A stretch of DNA of 48,840 nucleotides. It comes from CAVDHB01 sp963608705. Its GTDB lineage: Bacteria > Bacteroidota > Bacteroidia > Bacteroidales > Bacteroidaceae. The notes under the pieces are model-generated. The model saw only the letters and a program-made list of their open reading frames with translations. It ran no database searches and was not told where the DNA came from. The translations under genes were made by a program, and so were the position numbers. The DNA is taken from assembly GCA_963608705.1 (NCBI GenBank), contig CAVDHB010000006.1, positions 1 through 48,840 of the forward strand. The letters run 5' to 3'. Shown one piece after another: positions 25,585 through 34,077 of the stretch; the stretch's first letter is position 1, and every line of letters begins with the position of its first letter.

Positions 25585-25672
25585 CGGAGAGAGGGAGATT
25601 CGAACTCCCGTGACCCTTTTGGGGTCTACACGCTTTCCAGGCGTGCCTCTTAAGCCACTCGAGCATCTCTCC
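25585..25672 (-). tRNA. tRNA-Ser(GGA)
   Basis: Minus strand, 88 nt. The acceptor arms GGAGAGA and TCTCTCC pair, with discriminator G. Anticodon stem CACGC/GCGTG encloses loop CTGGAAA, so the anticodon is GGA, reading UCU and UCC. A long variable arm (ACCCC/GGGT) follows, as in all serine tRNAs, then the T arm with GTTCGAATC. CCA is not encoded. Confidence 0.95.
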
Positions 25673-25690
25673 AATCTTTGGCTTAATATG

Positions 25691-25763
<73 letters not shown>

Positions 25764-25798
25764 AACCTTGTTCAGAACTCATTTCTGAATTGCGGGTG

Positions 25799-25830
25799 CA
25801 AAGGTAGTGCTTTCTTTTGATACCACCAAA
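25799..25830 (-). promoter_or_regulatory. Promoter of the tRNA-Thr/tRNA-Ser unit
   Basis: On the minus strand TTTG (25827-25830) and TACCTTTG (25799-25806) are perfect matches with 20 bp between. The first tRNA begins 35 bp downstream. Confidence 0.8.
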
Positions 25831-25885
25831 TTTATTGCTCGCAAAATTCAGAAAAAGTTCAATGTCTTGTTAGAATCGTTGTTTT

Positions 25886-26395
25886 TCACTCCTCATTCGC
25901 TTTCTTGGCGTAGGCGAACAGCTCTTGCCGGATATGGCAATAGCCGGTTGGGTTCTTGTCCAGATACTGCTGGTGGTATTCTTCAGCGGTGTAAAAGTTA
26001 GTGAGCGGTTTTACTTCCGTGGCCACTTTAGCGGACGGACTGCTTTTTTGTATCTCGTTCACTATATTTTTTATGACAGGCAAATCATTGTTGTCTGTAT
26101 AATAGATTCCGCTGCGGTATTGAAGTCCTTCGTCTTCTCCCTGTTTGTTCACACTGAACGGGTCGATGGCCTTGAAGAATATTCGCAGCAGCTTGTCCAA
26201 CGGCAAGACGGAAGGATCATACTCTGTTTTGACGGTCTCTGCCGCAAGGGTCTCTCCCTGGCATACTTCTTCGTAGGAGGGATTTGGACGTATGGAATTG
26301 GCGTAGCCCACAGTGGTGTGTTCCACGCCTCTGACAAATTGGAGGTAGTGTTCCATTCCCCAGAAACATCCTCCCGCCAAATAGATTTCTTTCAT
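25886..26395 (-). CDS. msrA: Peptide-methionine (S)-S-oxide reductase MsrA
   Basis: A 169-residue MsrA that reduces the S form of methionine sulfoxide in proteins. The catalytic Cys10 lies in LAGGCFWGMEHYLQ, and GVEHTTVGYANS, EVCQGETLAAETVKTEYDP and RSGIYYTDNND are the other conserved blocks. The C-terminal part includes YTAEEYHQQYLDKNPTGYCHI with a Cys that could be the resolving residue. No signal peptide, hence cytosolic; no fused MsrB domain. It is transcribed away from the amidophosphoribosyltransferase gene, sharing a 116-bp divergent promoter region. Confidence 0.93.
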   Translation of the reverse strand: MKEIYLAGGCFWGMEHYLQFVRGVEHTTVGYANSIRPNPSYEEVCQGETLAAETVKTEYDPSVLPLDKLLRIFFKAIDPFSVNKQGEDEGLQYRSGIYYTDNNDLPVIKNIVNEIQKSSPSAKVATEVKPLTNFYTAEEYHQQYLDKNPTGYCHIRQELFAYAKKANEE

Positions 26396-26422
26396 GTTTT
26401 ATGCTTTTTCTATCACTAAGCA

Positions 26423-26430
26423 CAAAAGTA
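26423..26430 (-). promoter_or_regulatory. -7 box for msrA
   Basis: TACTTTTG on the minus strand matches TAnnTTTG. The -33 region is poor and overlaps the -33 of the divergent promoter. Confidence 0.5.
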
Positions 26431-26449
26431 CAAAAAAAAATCAATCCAC

Positions 26450-26480
26450 TTTCAACTCTGCGAATAAAATAGTACCTTTG
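26450..26480 (+). promoter_or_regulatory. Promoter of the amidophosphoribosyltransferase-carAB operon
   Basis: TTTC (26450-26453, one mismatch to TTTG) and a perfect TACCTTTG (26473-26480) with 19 bp between. The start codon is 32 bp downstream. Confidence 0.7.
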
Positions 26481-26511
26481 CAGAAAATTTGCACTCGATA
26501 GATTTGATTAC

Positions 26512-28404
26512 ATGGAACCATTAAAGCATGAATGTGGAGTGGCAATGATTCGGCTGCTCAAACCTTTGGCCTATTATCAGCAGAAATACGGCTCATGGAT
26601 GTATGCGCTTAACAAGATGTATCTCCTTATGGAGAAGCAGCATAACCGCGGGCAGGAAGGTGCCGGTATTGGTTGTGTCAATCTGAACGCCGAACCGGGA
26701 AATGAATATATGTTCCGTAAGAAGGCGCTTGGTTCAACAGCCATTACGGAAATTTACGCTTCTTTGGGCAAAGATTTTCAGGCGTTCACCCCCGAACAGC
26801 TTAACGATGTTGATTTTGTAGAAAAGAACGTTCCCTTTGCGGGACAGATATATATGGGCCACCTGCGGTATTCTACTACCGGTAAGGTTGGCCTTTCATT
26901 TATCCATCCGTTCTTGCGTCGTAACAACTGGAGAGCGAGAAATCTTTGTCTGTGCGGCAATTTCAACATGACCAATGTGGACGAGATTTTCGAACAAATC
27001 CGTGCGCAGGGGCAACATCCCCGTATCTATTCAGACACCTATATCCTGTTGGAGCAGATAGGCCACCGTCTTGACCGTGAGTCGGAACGCAACTACAAGA
27101 ATGCGAAAGAGAAGGGGCTTGAGGGTGGAGACATCACTGAATATATCGAAGACCACATGGATATGCGCAATGTGCTGAGGTCTGCCGCTCCTGGATGGGA
27201 TGGCGGCTATGTCGTGTGTGGCATGACGGGCAGTGGAGAGATGTTCTCCATGCGTGACCCTTGGGGTATTCGTCCAGGTTTCTGGTATGCGGATGACGAA
27301 GTGGTCATCGTGGCTTCTGAACGTCCGGTGATTCAGACCGCTTTTGAGTTGGAGGCTGACCAAGTGAACGAGTTACAGCCCGGACAGGCCGTGATTGTGG
27401 ACAAGAATGGCAAGATGAGTCTTTCGCAGATTCTGCCTCCGAAAGAGAAAATGGCCTGCTCTTTCGAACGGGTCTACTTCAGCCGTGGCAGCGACAAGGA
27501 CATCTATGTGGAGCGTAAAGCGTTGGGATATCAATTGAAAGACCGTATCATGCAGGCGATTGACGGAGACGTGGCGCACACGGTGTTCTCCTTTATTCCT
27601 AATACGGCGGAAGTGGCGTTCTACGGAATGCTTGATGCGTTCAAGGATGAACTGAACCAGCAGAAAATGAGACAGATTGAGGCACTTGATCATAAACCCA
27701 CACACGAGGAGCTGGAGAAAATCATGCGTGTGAGGTTAAGAAATGAAAAAGTGGCTATCAAGGATATCAAGCTTCGTACTTTCATTACGGAGGGTAACAG
27801 CCGTAATGACCTTGCGGCTCATGTCTATGACATCACTTATGGCAGTATTACGCCTTATGTGGACAACCTTGTGATTATCGACGACAGTATTGTGCGAGGC
27901 ACTACGCTGAGGGAAAGTATTATCCGTATCCTTGACCGTCTGCATCCGAAGAAGATTGTCATCGTGTCTTCCTCTCCGCAGGTGCGTTTCCCCGATTATT
28001 ACGGTATCGACATGCCCCACATGAACGAGTTCATCGCTTTCCGCACGGCAGTCCATTTGCTGAAGAAGCGAGGAATGGAGCATGTGATTCAAGATGTGTA
28101 TGAGAAATGCAAGCGTGAGTTGCAGAAACCGAAAGACGAGATGAAGAACGCTGCCATAGAGATTTACTCGCACTTCACAGACGAGGAAATCGCTTCCGAG
28201 ATGGTGGAATTGCTTCGCTCTCCGGGTATCGAGACACCGATTGAGATTGTCTATCAGACACTGGAAGGGTTGCATACCGCTATTCCTCATCATGAGGGAG
28301 ACTGGTATTTCAGCGGCCATTATCCCACGCCGGGAGGTATGAAGCTGGTAAACGAGGCGTACATAAAGTACGTGGACGAGGTATATAATAAAAAACAAAA
28401 CTAA
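26512..28404 (+). CDS. Amidophosphoribosyltransferase-family protein (large PurF paralogue)
   Basis: A 630-residue class II glutamine amidotransferase fused to a PRPP transferase domain. The N-terminus reads MEPLKHECGVAM, so the nucleophile Cys8 would need removal of seven residues. Glutaminase motifs QHNRGQEGAG, GHLRYSTTGK, CGNFNMTN and SDTYILLEQI are intact. The phosphoribosyl part holds the PRPP loop VIIDDSIVRGTTLRESI with Asp457/Asp458. It is about 130 residues longer than a standard PurF because of insertions (around 210-235 and 395-425) and a C-terminal extension (from about 560, helical, ending EGDWYFSGHYPTPGG). It heads an operon with carA and carB. It may be the purine-path enzyme or a specialised ammonia or PRPP-linked enzyme; a standard purF elsewhere would decide. 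Confidence 0.8.
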   Translation: MEPLKHECGVAMIRLLKPLAYYQQKYGSWMYALNKMYLLMEKQHNRGQEGAGIGCVNLNAEPGNEYMFRKKALGSTAITEIYASLGKDFQAFTPEQLNDVDFVEKNVPFAGQIYMGHLRYSTTGKVGLSFIHPFLRRNNWRARNLCLCGNFNMTNVDEIFEQIRAQGQHPRIYSDTYILLEQIGHRLDRESERNYKNAKEKGLEGGDITEYIEDHMDMRNVLRSAAPGWDGGYVVCGMTGSGEMFSMRDPWGIRPGFWYADDEVVIVASERPVIQTAFELEADQVNELQPGQAVIVDKNGKMSLSQILPPKEKMACSFERVYFSRGSDKDIYVERKALGYQLKDRIMQAIDGDVAHTVFSFIPNTAEVAFYGMLDAFKDELNQQKMRQIEALDHKPTHEELEKIMRVRLRNEKVAIKDIKLRTFITEGNSRNDLAAHVYDITYGSITPYVDNLVIIDDSIVRGTTLRESIIRILDRLHPKKIVIVSSSPQVRFPDYYGIDMPHMNEFIAFRTAVHLLKKRGMEHVIQDVYEKCKRELQKPKDEMKNAAIEIYSHFTDEEIASEMVELLRSPGIETPIEIVYQTLEGLHTAIPHHEGDWYFSGHYPTPGGMKLVNEAYIKYVDEVYNKKQN

Positions 28405-28428
28405 TAATAGTAGTATAGAATACGCAGA

Positions 28429-29508
28429 ATGAGAAATGTGACACTTATCCTTGACGACGGGACTCGTTTTCACGGGAAGTCGTTCGGCTATGAGCAGCCG
28501 GTGGCTGGAGAGGTCGTCTTTAACACGGCGATGGCTGGTTATCCGGAAAGTTTGACTGACCCCTCTTATGCGGGGCAAATCATGGCGTTAACTTATCCGC
28601 TCATTGGCAATTATGGAGTTCCACCTTTTACGAAGGATGAATTCGGCATCGAGAAGTTCATGGAGAGTGATCGTATCCATATCAAGGGGCTTATCGTGTG
28701 TGATTACAGCCAGGACTACAGCCATTGGAATGCGGTGGAAAGTCTGGCGGACTGGTTGAAACGGGAGAAAGTGCCCGGGATAACAGGCATCGACACACGA
28801 GAGCTGACGAAAGTGTTGCGTGAGCATGGCGTGATGATGGGCAAGATTGTGTTCGATGATGACCCTGAGAACGTGCCGGAGGCAGATTATGCCGGGGTGA
28901 ACTTCGTGGAAAAAGTATCCTGCAAGGAAATCATCCGCTATAACGAAGGAAAAGACCGTAAGAAAGTGGTGCTGGTCGACTGTGGCGTGAAGAACAACAT
29001 TCTCCGTTGCTTGATAAAAAGGGGCGTGGAGTTGATTCGGGTGCCTTGGGACTATGATTTCAATGAGATTCCTTACGATGGACTTTTCCTCGCCAACGGA
29101 CCGGGTGATCCCGATACCTGCGAGAAGACCGTGGTGAATATCCGTAAAGCGATGGCTGCGGACAATGGCAAGCCTATCATGGGTATCTGCATGGGCAACC
29201 AGCTGCTTTCCAAGGCTGCGGGTGGTAAGATTTACAAGCTCAAATACGGACACCGCAGCTACAACCAGCCTGTGCGCATGGTGGGTACGAATACGTGCCT
29301 TGTGACGAGTCAGAATCACGGATATGCGGTGGACAAGAATACACTGGGCGACGATTGGAAGGAATGGTTCGTGAACATGAACGACGGATCTAATGAAGGA
29401 GTGATGCATAAGACTAAACCGTGGCGTAGCGTCCAGTTCCATCCAGAGGCGTGCGGCGGTCCGGTGGATGCGGAATTCCTGTTCGATGATTTCATTAAGA
29501 TGCTTTGA
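28429..29508 (+). CDS. carA: Carbamoyl-phosphate synthase small (glutaminase) subunit
   Basis: A 359-residue CarA. The N-terminal half (LILDDGTRFHGKSFGYEQPVAGEVVFNTAMAGY, about 5-37) is the CarA-specific fold; the C-terminal half is a class I glutamine amidotransferase with Cys254 in MGICMGNQLLSKAAGG and His338/Glu340 in SVQFHPEA. It provides ammonia from glutamine through a tunnel to CarB. Slightly shorter than the E. coli protein. It starts 24 bp after the amidophosphoribosyltransferase gene and ends 25 bp before carB, so all three are one operon. No attenuator or PyrR-like leader is apparent upstream of it. Confidence 0.95.
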   Translation: MRNVTLILDDGTRFHGKSFGYEQPVAGEVVFNTAMAGYPESLTDPSYAGQIMALTYPLIGNYGVPPFTKDEFGIEKFMESDRIHIKGLIVCDYSQDYSHWNAVESLADWLKREKVPGITGIDTRELTKVLREHGVMMGKIVFDDDPENVPEADYAGVNFVEKVSCKEIIRYNEGKDRKKVVLVDCGVKNNILRCLIKRGVELIRVPWDYDFNEIPYDGLFLANGPGDPDTCEKTVVNIRKAMAADNGKPIMGICMGNQLLSKAAGGKIYKLKYGHRSYNQPVRMVGTNTCLVTSQNHGYAVDKNTLGDDWKEWFVNMNDGSNEGVMHKTKPWRSVQFHPEACGGPVDAEFLFDDFIKML

Positions 29509-29533
29509 TAGCTAACACATTACAGATAGAGAA

Positions 29534-32500
29534 ATGAAAGATACTACTATAAAGAAAGTCCTTCTTCTGGGTTCCGGCGCTTTGAAAATCGGAGAGGCTG
29601 GCGAATTTGACTACTCCGGCTCCCAGGCGTTGAAGGCCATGAAGGAAGAGGGCATAGAGACAGTCCTGATTAATCCGAACATCGCCACCGTGCAGACCAG
29701 CGAGGGTGTGGCGGACAAAATATACTTCCTTCCCGTGACGCCTTTCTTCGTGGAGAAAGTAATCAAGAAAGAGAAGCCGGACGGCATTCTGCTTGCTTTC
29801 GGCGGACAGACCGCCTTGAACTGCGGAGTGGAGCTGTTTCGTAAGAATATACTGAAAGACAATAATGTACGTGTACTGGGTACTCCTGTGGAGGCCATTA
29901 TGAACACGGAAGACCGTGAGCTGTTCGTGGAACGTCTGAACGAAATTGACGTGAAGACGATGCGCAGCGAGGCTTGCGAGAACATGGAGCAGGCTGTGAA
30001 AGCGGCGCATGACGTGGGCTATCCTGTCATTGTGCGTGCGGCGTATGCCTTGGGCGGACTTGGTTCCGGTTTCTGTAGCACGGACGAGGAACTGAAGAAA
30101 CTTTGTGAGAAAGCGTTCTCTTTCTCTCCGCAGGTACTGGTGGAGAAGAGTCTGAAAGGATGGAAGGAGATTGAGTATGAGGTGGTGCGTGACGAGTATG
30201 ACAATTGCATCACGGTATGTAATATGGAGAACTTCGACCCGCTGGGTATTCACACGGGTGAGAGTATTGTCATCGCTCCGTCCCAGACACTCAGCAATTC
30301 CGAATATCAGAAACTCCGTGAATTGGCTATCCGCATTGTGCGCCATGTGGGCATTGTGGGTGAGTGTAATGTGCAGTACGCTCTCGATCCTGAGTCCGAG
30401 GACTATCGTGTGATTGAGGTAAACGCTCGTCTGAGCCGTTCTTCCGCATTGGCTTCCAAGGCTACAGGCTATCCGTTGGCCTTCGTGGCGGCTAAATTAG
30501 CGTTGGGCTACGGGTTGTTCGACTTGAAGAACTCTGTGACCAAGACTACTTCCGCTTTCTTCGAGCCGGCGTTGGACTACGTGGTGTGTAAAATACCGCG
30601 TTGGGACTTGGGCAAGTTCCACGGTGTAGACCGGGAGTTAGGTTCTTCCATGAAGTCCGTAGGCGAGGTGATGGCTATTGGCCGTACTTTCGAAGAAGTT
30701 ATTCAGAAGGGACTTCGAATGATAGGTCAGGGTATGCACGGCTTTGTGGAGAATAAGGAATTGAAGATTCCTGATATTGACAAGGCGTTGAGCGAGCCTA
30801 CAGACCGTCGTGTCTTCGTGGTAGCGAAGGCGTTGGAGAATGGTTATACCATTGACCAGATTCATGAGCTGACCAAGATTGACAAATGGTTCTTGCAGAA
30901 GTTGCAGAACATCATTGATACAGACAACGAACTGCGTAAATGCACCAGCATCAATGTGCTTGACAACGAGTTGTTGCTGAAGGCAAAGGTGCAGGGATTC
31001 AGCGATTTCCAGATAGCCCGTGCTTGTGGATTGGAGAAAGAAATGCGTATCGAGCAGGCTATTCTGGTGGTACGCAACCGTCGTAAATCTGTTGGCATCG
31101 TACCTTATGTGAAACAGATTGATACCTTGGCGGCTGAATATCCGGCTCAGACAAACTACCTGTATCTCACTTATGCTGCCGTGGCACATGACATTAACTT
31201 CCCGCATGACAAACGTTCCGTGGTGGTGTTGGGTTCTGGAGCTTATCGTATTGGTAGCTCTGTGGAGTTCGACTGGTGCGGTGTGCAGGCTTTGAACACA
31301 ATCCGCAAGGAAGGCTGGAGAAGTGTCATGATCAACTACAACCCGGAGACGGTTTCCACTGACTATGACATGTGCGACCACTTGTATTTCGACGAGCTGA
31401 CGTTCGAGCGAGTGATGGATGTGCTTGATTTGGAGACACCACATGGCGTGGTTATCTCTACTGGTGGCCAGATTCCGAACAACCTCGCTTTGCGTCTGGA
31501 TGAGCAGCACGTGCCTATCCTTGGTACGAGTGCCAAGAGTATCGACAATGCGGAAGACCGTGAGAAGTTCTCCGAGATGCTGAACCGTATCGGTGTGGAC
31601 CAGCCCGAATGGAGTGCTTTGACCTCTATGGAGGATATTGACAAGTTCATCGCACGGGTGGGCTTCCCTGTCTTGGTGCGTCCTTCCTATGTGTTGTCTG
31701 GCGCAGCCATGAATGTATGCTCCAATGAGGACGAACTGAAGCGTTTCTTGAAGCTTGCCGCCAATGTGTCACATGAGCATCCGGTAGTGGTGAGTCGCTT
31801 CATTGAGCATGCCAAGGAGGTGGAGATGGATGCCGTGGCGAAGAACGGCGAGATTATCGCCTACGCCATCAGCGAACATATCGAGTTCGCAGGTGTCCAC
31901 TCAGGAGACGCCACTATCCAGTTCCCTCCCCAGAAACTGTATGTGGAGACAGTGCGCCGTATCAAGCGCATTTCTCGCAAGATTGTGAAGGAGCTGAATA
32001 TCAGTGGACCTTTCAATATACAGTACTTGGCGCGTGAGAACGATATAAAGGTAATCGAGTGCAACCTTCGTGCTTCCCGTAGTTTCCCCTTCGTGAGCAA
32101 GGTGCTGAAGCTGAACCTTATCGAGCTGGCCACCCGAATCATGTTGGGACTGCCTGTGGAGAAGCCGGAGAAGAATCTCTTCGATCTCGATTACGTAGGT
32201 ATCAAGGCCAGTCAGTTCTCTTTCAACCGTTTGCAGAAAGCCGACCCGGTGTTGGGTGTGGACATGGCTTCCACCGGAGAGGTCGGCTGCTTAGGCGAGG
32301 ATACAAACAGTGCTTTGCTGAAGAGTATGTTGGCTGTAGGACAGCGTGTGCCTAAACACACCGTGTTGCTTTCCACGGGTTCTCCTAAGCAGAAAGCCGA
32401 TATGTTGGATGCGGCAAAGATGTTGGTGGAATACGGTTATGAGATTTACGCTACGGGTGGAACCTCCAAGTTCCTTACTGAGAATGGTGTGAAGAATGAG

Positions 32501-32758
32501 TTGGTCTATTGGCCGAGCGAGGAGAAGAAACCTTCCGCTTTGGAACTGCTCCATTCGCATAAGATCGACTTGGTGGTGAACATCCCGAAGAATCTGACCT
32601 CTTCCGAGTTGAACAACGGTTACAAGATTCGTCGTGCGGCAGTGGATTTGAATGTGCCCTTGATAACGAACTCCCGTCTGGCCAGTGCGTTCATCTATGC
32701 TTTCTGTACCACGAAGCTCGACGACCTCGACATCCAGAGCTGGGATGAATATAAATAA
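29534..32758 (+). CDS. carB: Carbamoyl-phosphate synthase large subunit
   Basis: A 1074-residue CarB that makes carbamoyl phosphate for pyrimidines and arginine from bicarbonate, ammonia and two ATP. Two homologous ATP-grasp halves are visible: the first begins LLLGSGALKIGEAGEFDYSGSQALKA, the second VVVLGSGAYRIGSSVEFDWCGVQAL near residue 560. Each has its NARLSRSSALASKATGYPLA or NLRASRSFPFVSKVLKLNL metal/ATP segment. An oligomerisation region lies between them. The C-terminal MGS-like allosteric domain (about 940-1074, LLSTGSPKQKADMLDAAKMLVEYGYEIYATGGTSKFL) is the site of UMP or ornithine control in relatives. Complete, followed by a palindromic repeat and a terminator. Confidence 0.96.
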   Translation: MKDTTIKKVLLLGSGALKIGEAGEFDYSGSQALKAMKEEGIETVLINPNIATVQTSEGVADKIYFLPVTPFFVEKVIKKEKPDGILLAFGGQTALNCGVELFRKNILKDNNVRVLGTPVEAIMNTEDRELFVERLNEIDVKTMRSEACENMEQAVKAAHDVGYPVIVRAAYALGGLGSGFCSTDEELKKLCEKAFSFSPQVLVEKSLKGWKEIEYEVVRDEYDNCITVCNMENFDPLGIHTGESIVIAPSQTLSNSEYQKLRELAIRIVRHVGIVGECNVQYALDPESEDYRVIEVNARLSRSSALASKATGYPLAFVAAKLALGYGLFDLKNSVTKTTSAFFEPALDYVVCKIPRWDLGKFHGVDRELGSSMKSVGEVMAIGRTFEEVIQKGLRMIGQGMHGFVENKELKIPDIDKALSEPTDRRVFVVAKALENGYTIDQIHELTKIDKWFLQKLQNIIDTDNELRKCTSINVLDNELLLKAKVQGFSDFQIARACGLEKEMRIEQAILVVRNRRKSVGIVPYVKQIDTLAAEYPAQTNYLYLTYAAVAHDINFPHDKRSVVVLGSGAYRIGSSVEFDWCGVQALNTIRKEGWRSVMINYNPETVSTDYDMCDHLYFDELTFERVMDVLDLETPHGVVISTGGQIPNNLALRLDEQHVPILGTSAKSIDNAEDREKFSEMLNRIGVDQPEWSALTSMEDIDKFIARVGFPVLVRPSYVLSGAAMNVCSNEDELKRFLKLAANVSHEHPVVVSRFIEHAKEVEMDAVAKNGEIIAYAISEHIEFAGVHSGDATIQFPPQKLYVETVRRIKRISRKIVKELNISGPFNIQYLARENDIKVIECNLRASRSFPFVSKVLKLNLIELATRIMLGLPVEKPEKNLFDLDYVGIKASQFSFNRLQKADPVLGVDMASTGEVGCLGEDTNSALLKSMLAVGQRVPKHTVLLSTGSPKQKADMLDAAKMLVEYGYEIYATGGTSKFLTENGVKNELVYWPSEEKKPSALELLHSHKIDLVVNIPKNLTSSELNNGYKIRRAAVDLNVPLITNSRLASAFIYAFCTTKLDDLDIQSWDEYK

Positions 32759-32765
32759 TTAAGGA

Positions 32766-32791
32766 GTAGAGACGCGATTCATCGCGTCTCC
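32766..32791. repeat. Interspersed 26-bp palindromic element, copy 2
   Basis: Identical over 26 bases to 16757-16782 (arms GAGACGCGA and TCGCGTCTC). Right after it a decayed partial copy continues (TATTCATCGCATCTCC), suggesting a tandem or degenerate second unit. It sits 8 bp after the carB stop. Confidence 0.85.
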
Positions 32792-32825
32792 TATTCATCG
32801 CATCTCCACGATGCAATAGATACAG

Positions 32826-32866
32826 ACGTTCCGTCAGACGAAAGTGCTGACGGAACGTTTTGTCTT
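32826..32866 (+). terminator. Terminator of the carAB operon
   Basis: ACGTTCCGTCAG (32826-32837) pairs perfectly with CTGACGGAACGT (32847-32858), followed by TTTGTCTT. Confidence 0.85.
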
Positions 32867-32906
32867 ATTGCAGCAAGCTGGACTCAATAAGATTGCTGGA
32901 TAAAAT

Positions 32907-32980
32907 ACGGTGAGTTGCGACTCACAACTCACCGTGTAATTATTTTTATACGGTGAGTAATTTTTGCCGTGCGGTGAGTT
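32907..32980. repeat. CGGTGAGT box array with perfect hairpin
   Basis: ACGGTGAGTT (32907-32916) and AACTCACCGT (32926-32935) are a perfect inverted pair around a nine-base loop; two more direct copies follow, ACGGTGAGTA (32950-32959) and GCGGTGAGTT (32971-32980). Function unknown. Confidence 0.75.
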
Positions 32981-33100
32981 ATAAAGCGAAGTTTACCGTC
33001 GGTGGATTGAATGCCTCTCTCACCACAAGAGTTCATTTTTAACTACATAAACGACATAGGTAACGCATCTATTTGTTTACCAGCCGCTTATATATGTACC

Positions 33101-33140
33101 TAACTACATAGAAACTACATTTAACTACATTTTATTACAT
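33101..33140 (+). repeat. Iteron-like AT-rich decamer repeats
   Basis: Four consecutive 10-bp units, TAACTACATA, GAAACTACAT, TTAACTACAT and TTTATTACAT, share the (A)CTACAT core in strict 10-bp phase. Another TAACTACAT lies at 33040-33048 and an inverted ATGTAG at 33160-33165. A DnaA-box-like site lies 73 bp downstream. Confidence 0.65.
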
Positions 33141-33822
33141 AATTACCCTATTATATGCTATGTAGGTTTTACAATTTAGGATCTTTCTCCCCTAAAAAGA
33201 TTAATAAATCAGTGTGGATAAGCCTTTTTGTCAAAAACGCACAATGAATAAGCATTTTAGAAAATACAGACACACGACGTTTCCTATTAAACATAATATA
33301 CCTTTCCTTCCAAAAGTTTTTTCGTAATTTGCCTACACACCTACACTACACATTTTTAAATCATTGTTTATCAGCTTCTAACATGACAAAAATAGGAATA
33401 TTACCTACACTAAAGGTACACGGAAAGTACACAAAGCTACACTAAACAAGCTAAAATCACAGGAAATGGGCCTACATTGTACCATAGTCCTTCACTTCTT
33501 CGTCCATTTTTCTTCAAAAAGTACACACAGAGAAGAAGATTTACAATGCACAGTAATTTTCCATTTATTAGATATGGAAAGGGCGCGTTGCGTTGAGACA
33601 GAAAACAAATGTCCCGTTCGTTGCTTTCTCTGTGGAATGGGGATAAGTCTTCTGATGTGTAGAGAGTACTAAATTTTGCGTTAAAAGATGGTATGCTTTT
33701 GGTTGCCTATCTTTTTTGCGCTACTTTTGCATAGGTTCTTGGATGCCGGAGGGCGGAAGAGAGCTACTTTGCGGATGAATATAGATAGCGGTATCTGATT
33801 CGAAGAAGTTTCGTACTAAAAT

Positions 33823-34018
33823 GTCCCTACCAAGACTATAAGGTAAACTTCGAGGATTGGGATACGCCTAAGCGATAGGCGTACCCTTTCCTTTGTGTTT
33901 ACTTTAGGGCATACTGTGGTAGGGACTGCCTGGTACGAGACATAAAGGGAAGGTGTACGCTTTCTTTTTGTCCGTGTTTCTTATACAGTGTCTAACAATC
34001 AATAAAGTCCCTACCACA
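33823..34018. repeat. GTCCCTACCA repeats upstream of mod
   Basis: GTCCCTACCA occurs at 33823-33832; TGTGGTAGGGAC at 33915-33926 and its exact reverse complement GTCCCTACCACA at 34007-34018 form a 12-bp inverted pair 80 bp apart. The last copy ends 59 bp before the mod start, a fitting place for an operator controlling the RM genes, but no controller gene is nearby. Confidence 0.65.
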
Positions 34019-34032
34019 ATGATTACATTGAT

Positions 34033-34064
34033 TTTATGTCCTGTTTGCGATGGTTGTATCTTTA
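34033..34064 (+). promoter_or_regulatory. Weak candidate promoter for mod-res
   Basis: TTTA (34033-34036) and TATCTTTA (34057-34064) with 20 bp between; each element has one mismatch to the Bacteroidetes consensus. It is 13 bp before the mod start, so the leader would be very short. Confidence 0.4.
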
Positions 34065-34077
34065 ATGGAGTACAACC

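Larger units (their letters stand above)
32867..34077. other. 1.2-kb gene-free repeat-rich tract before the type III RM genes
   Basis: No credible gene is visible; the longest frames are short and lack family features. The tract contains, in order: CGGTGAGT boxes (32907-32980), AT-rich ACTACAT decamers (33101-33140), one perfect DnaA-box-like TTATCCACA on the minus strand (33213-33221), several copies of CTACACT or CTACAC (33333-33460), and GTCCCTACCA repeats (33823-34018). GTACCCTTTCC (33882 on) has an inverted partner in AAAGGGAAGGTGTAC (33946 on), forming a large imperfect palindrome. This looks like the decayed remains of a mobile or replicative element, or a stack of regulatory sites. 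Confidence 0.5.

Noticed and set aside
32900..33250. Chromosomal replication origin
   Set aside because: Only one DnaA-like box, no cluster of them, no origin-linked genes, and gene direction does not switch here; kept only as an iteron-like finding.
33466..33672. 68-codon open frame in the long gene-free tract before mod
   Set aside because: No signal, domain or plausible composition; it runs through the CTACAC repeats and has no promoter.
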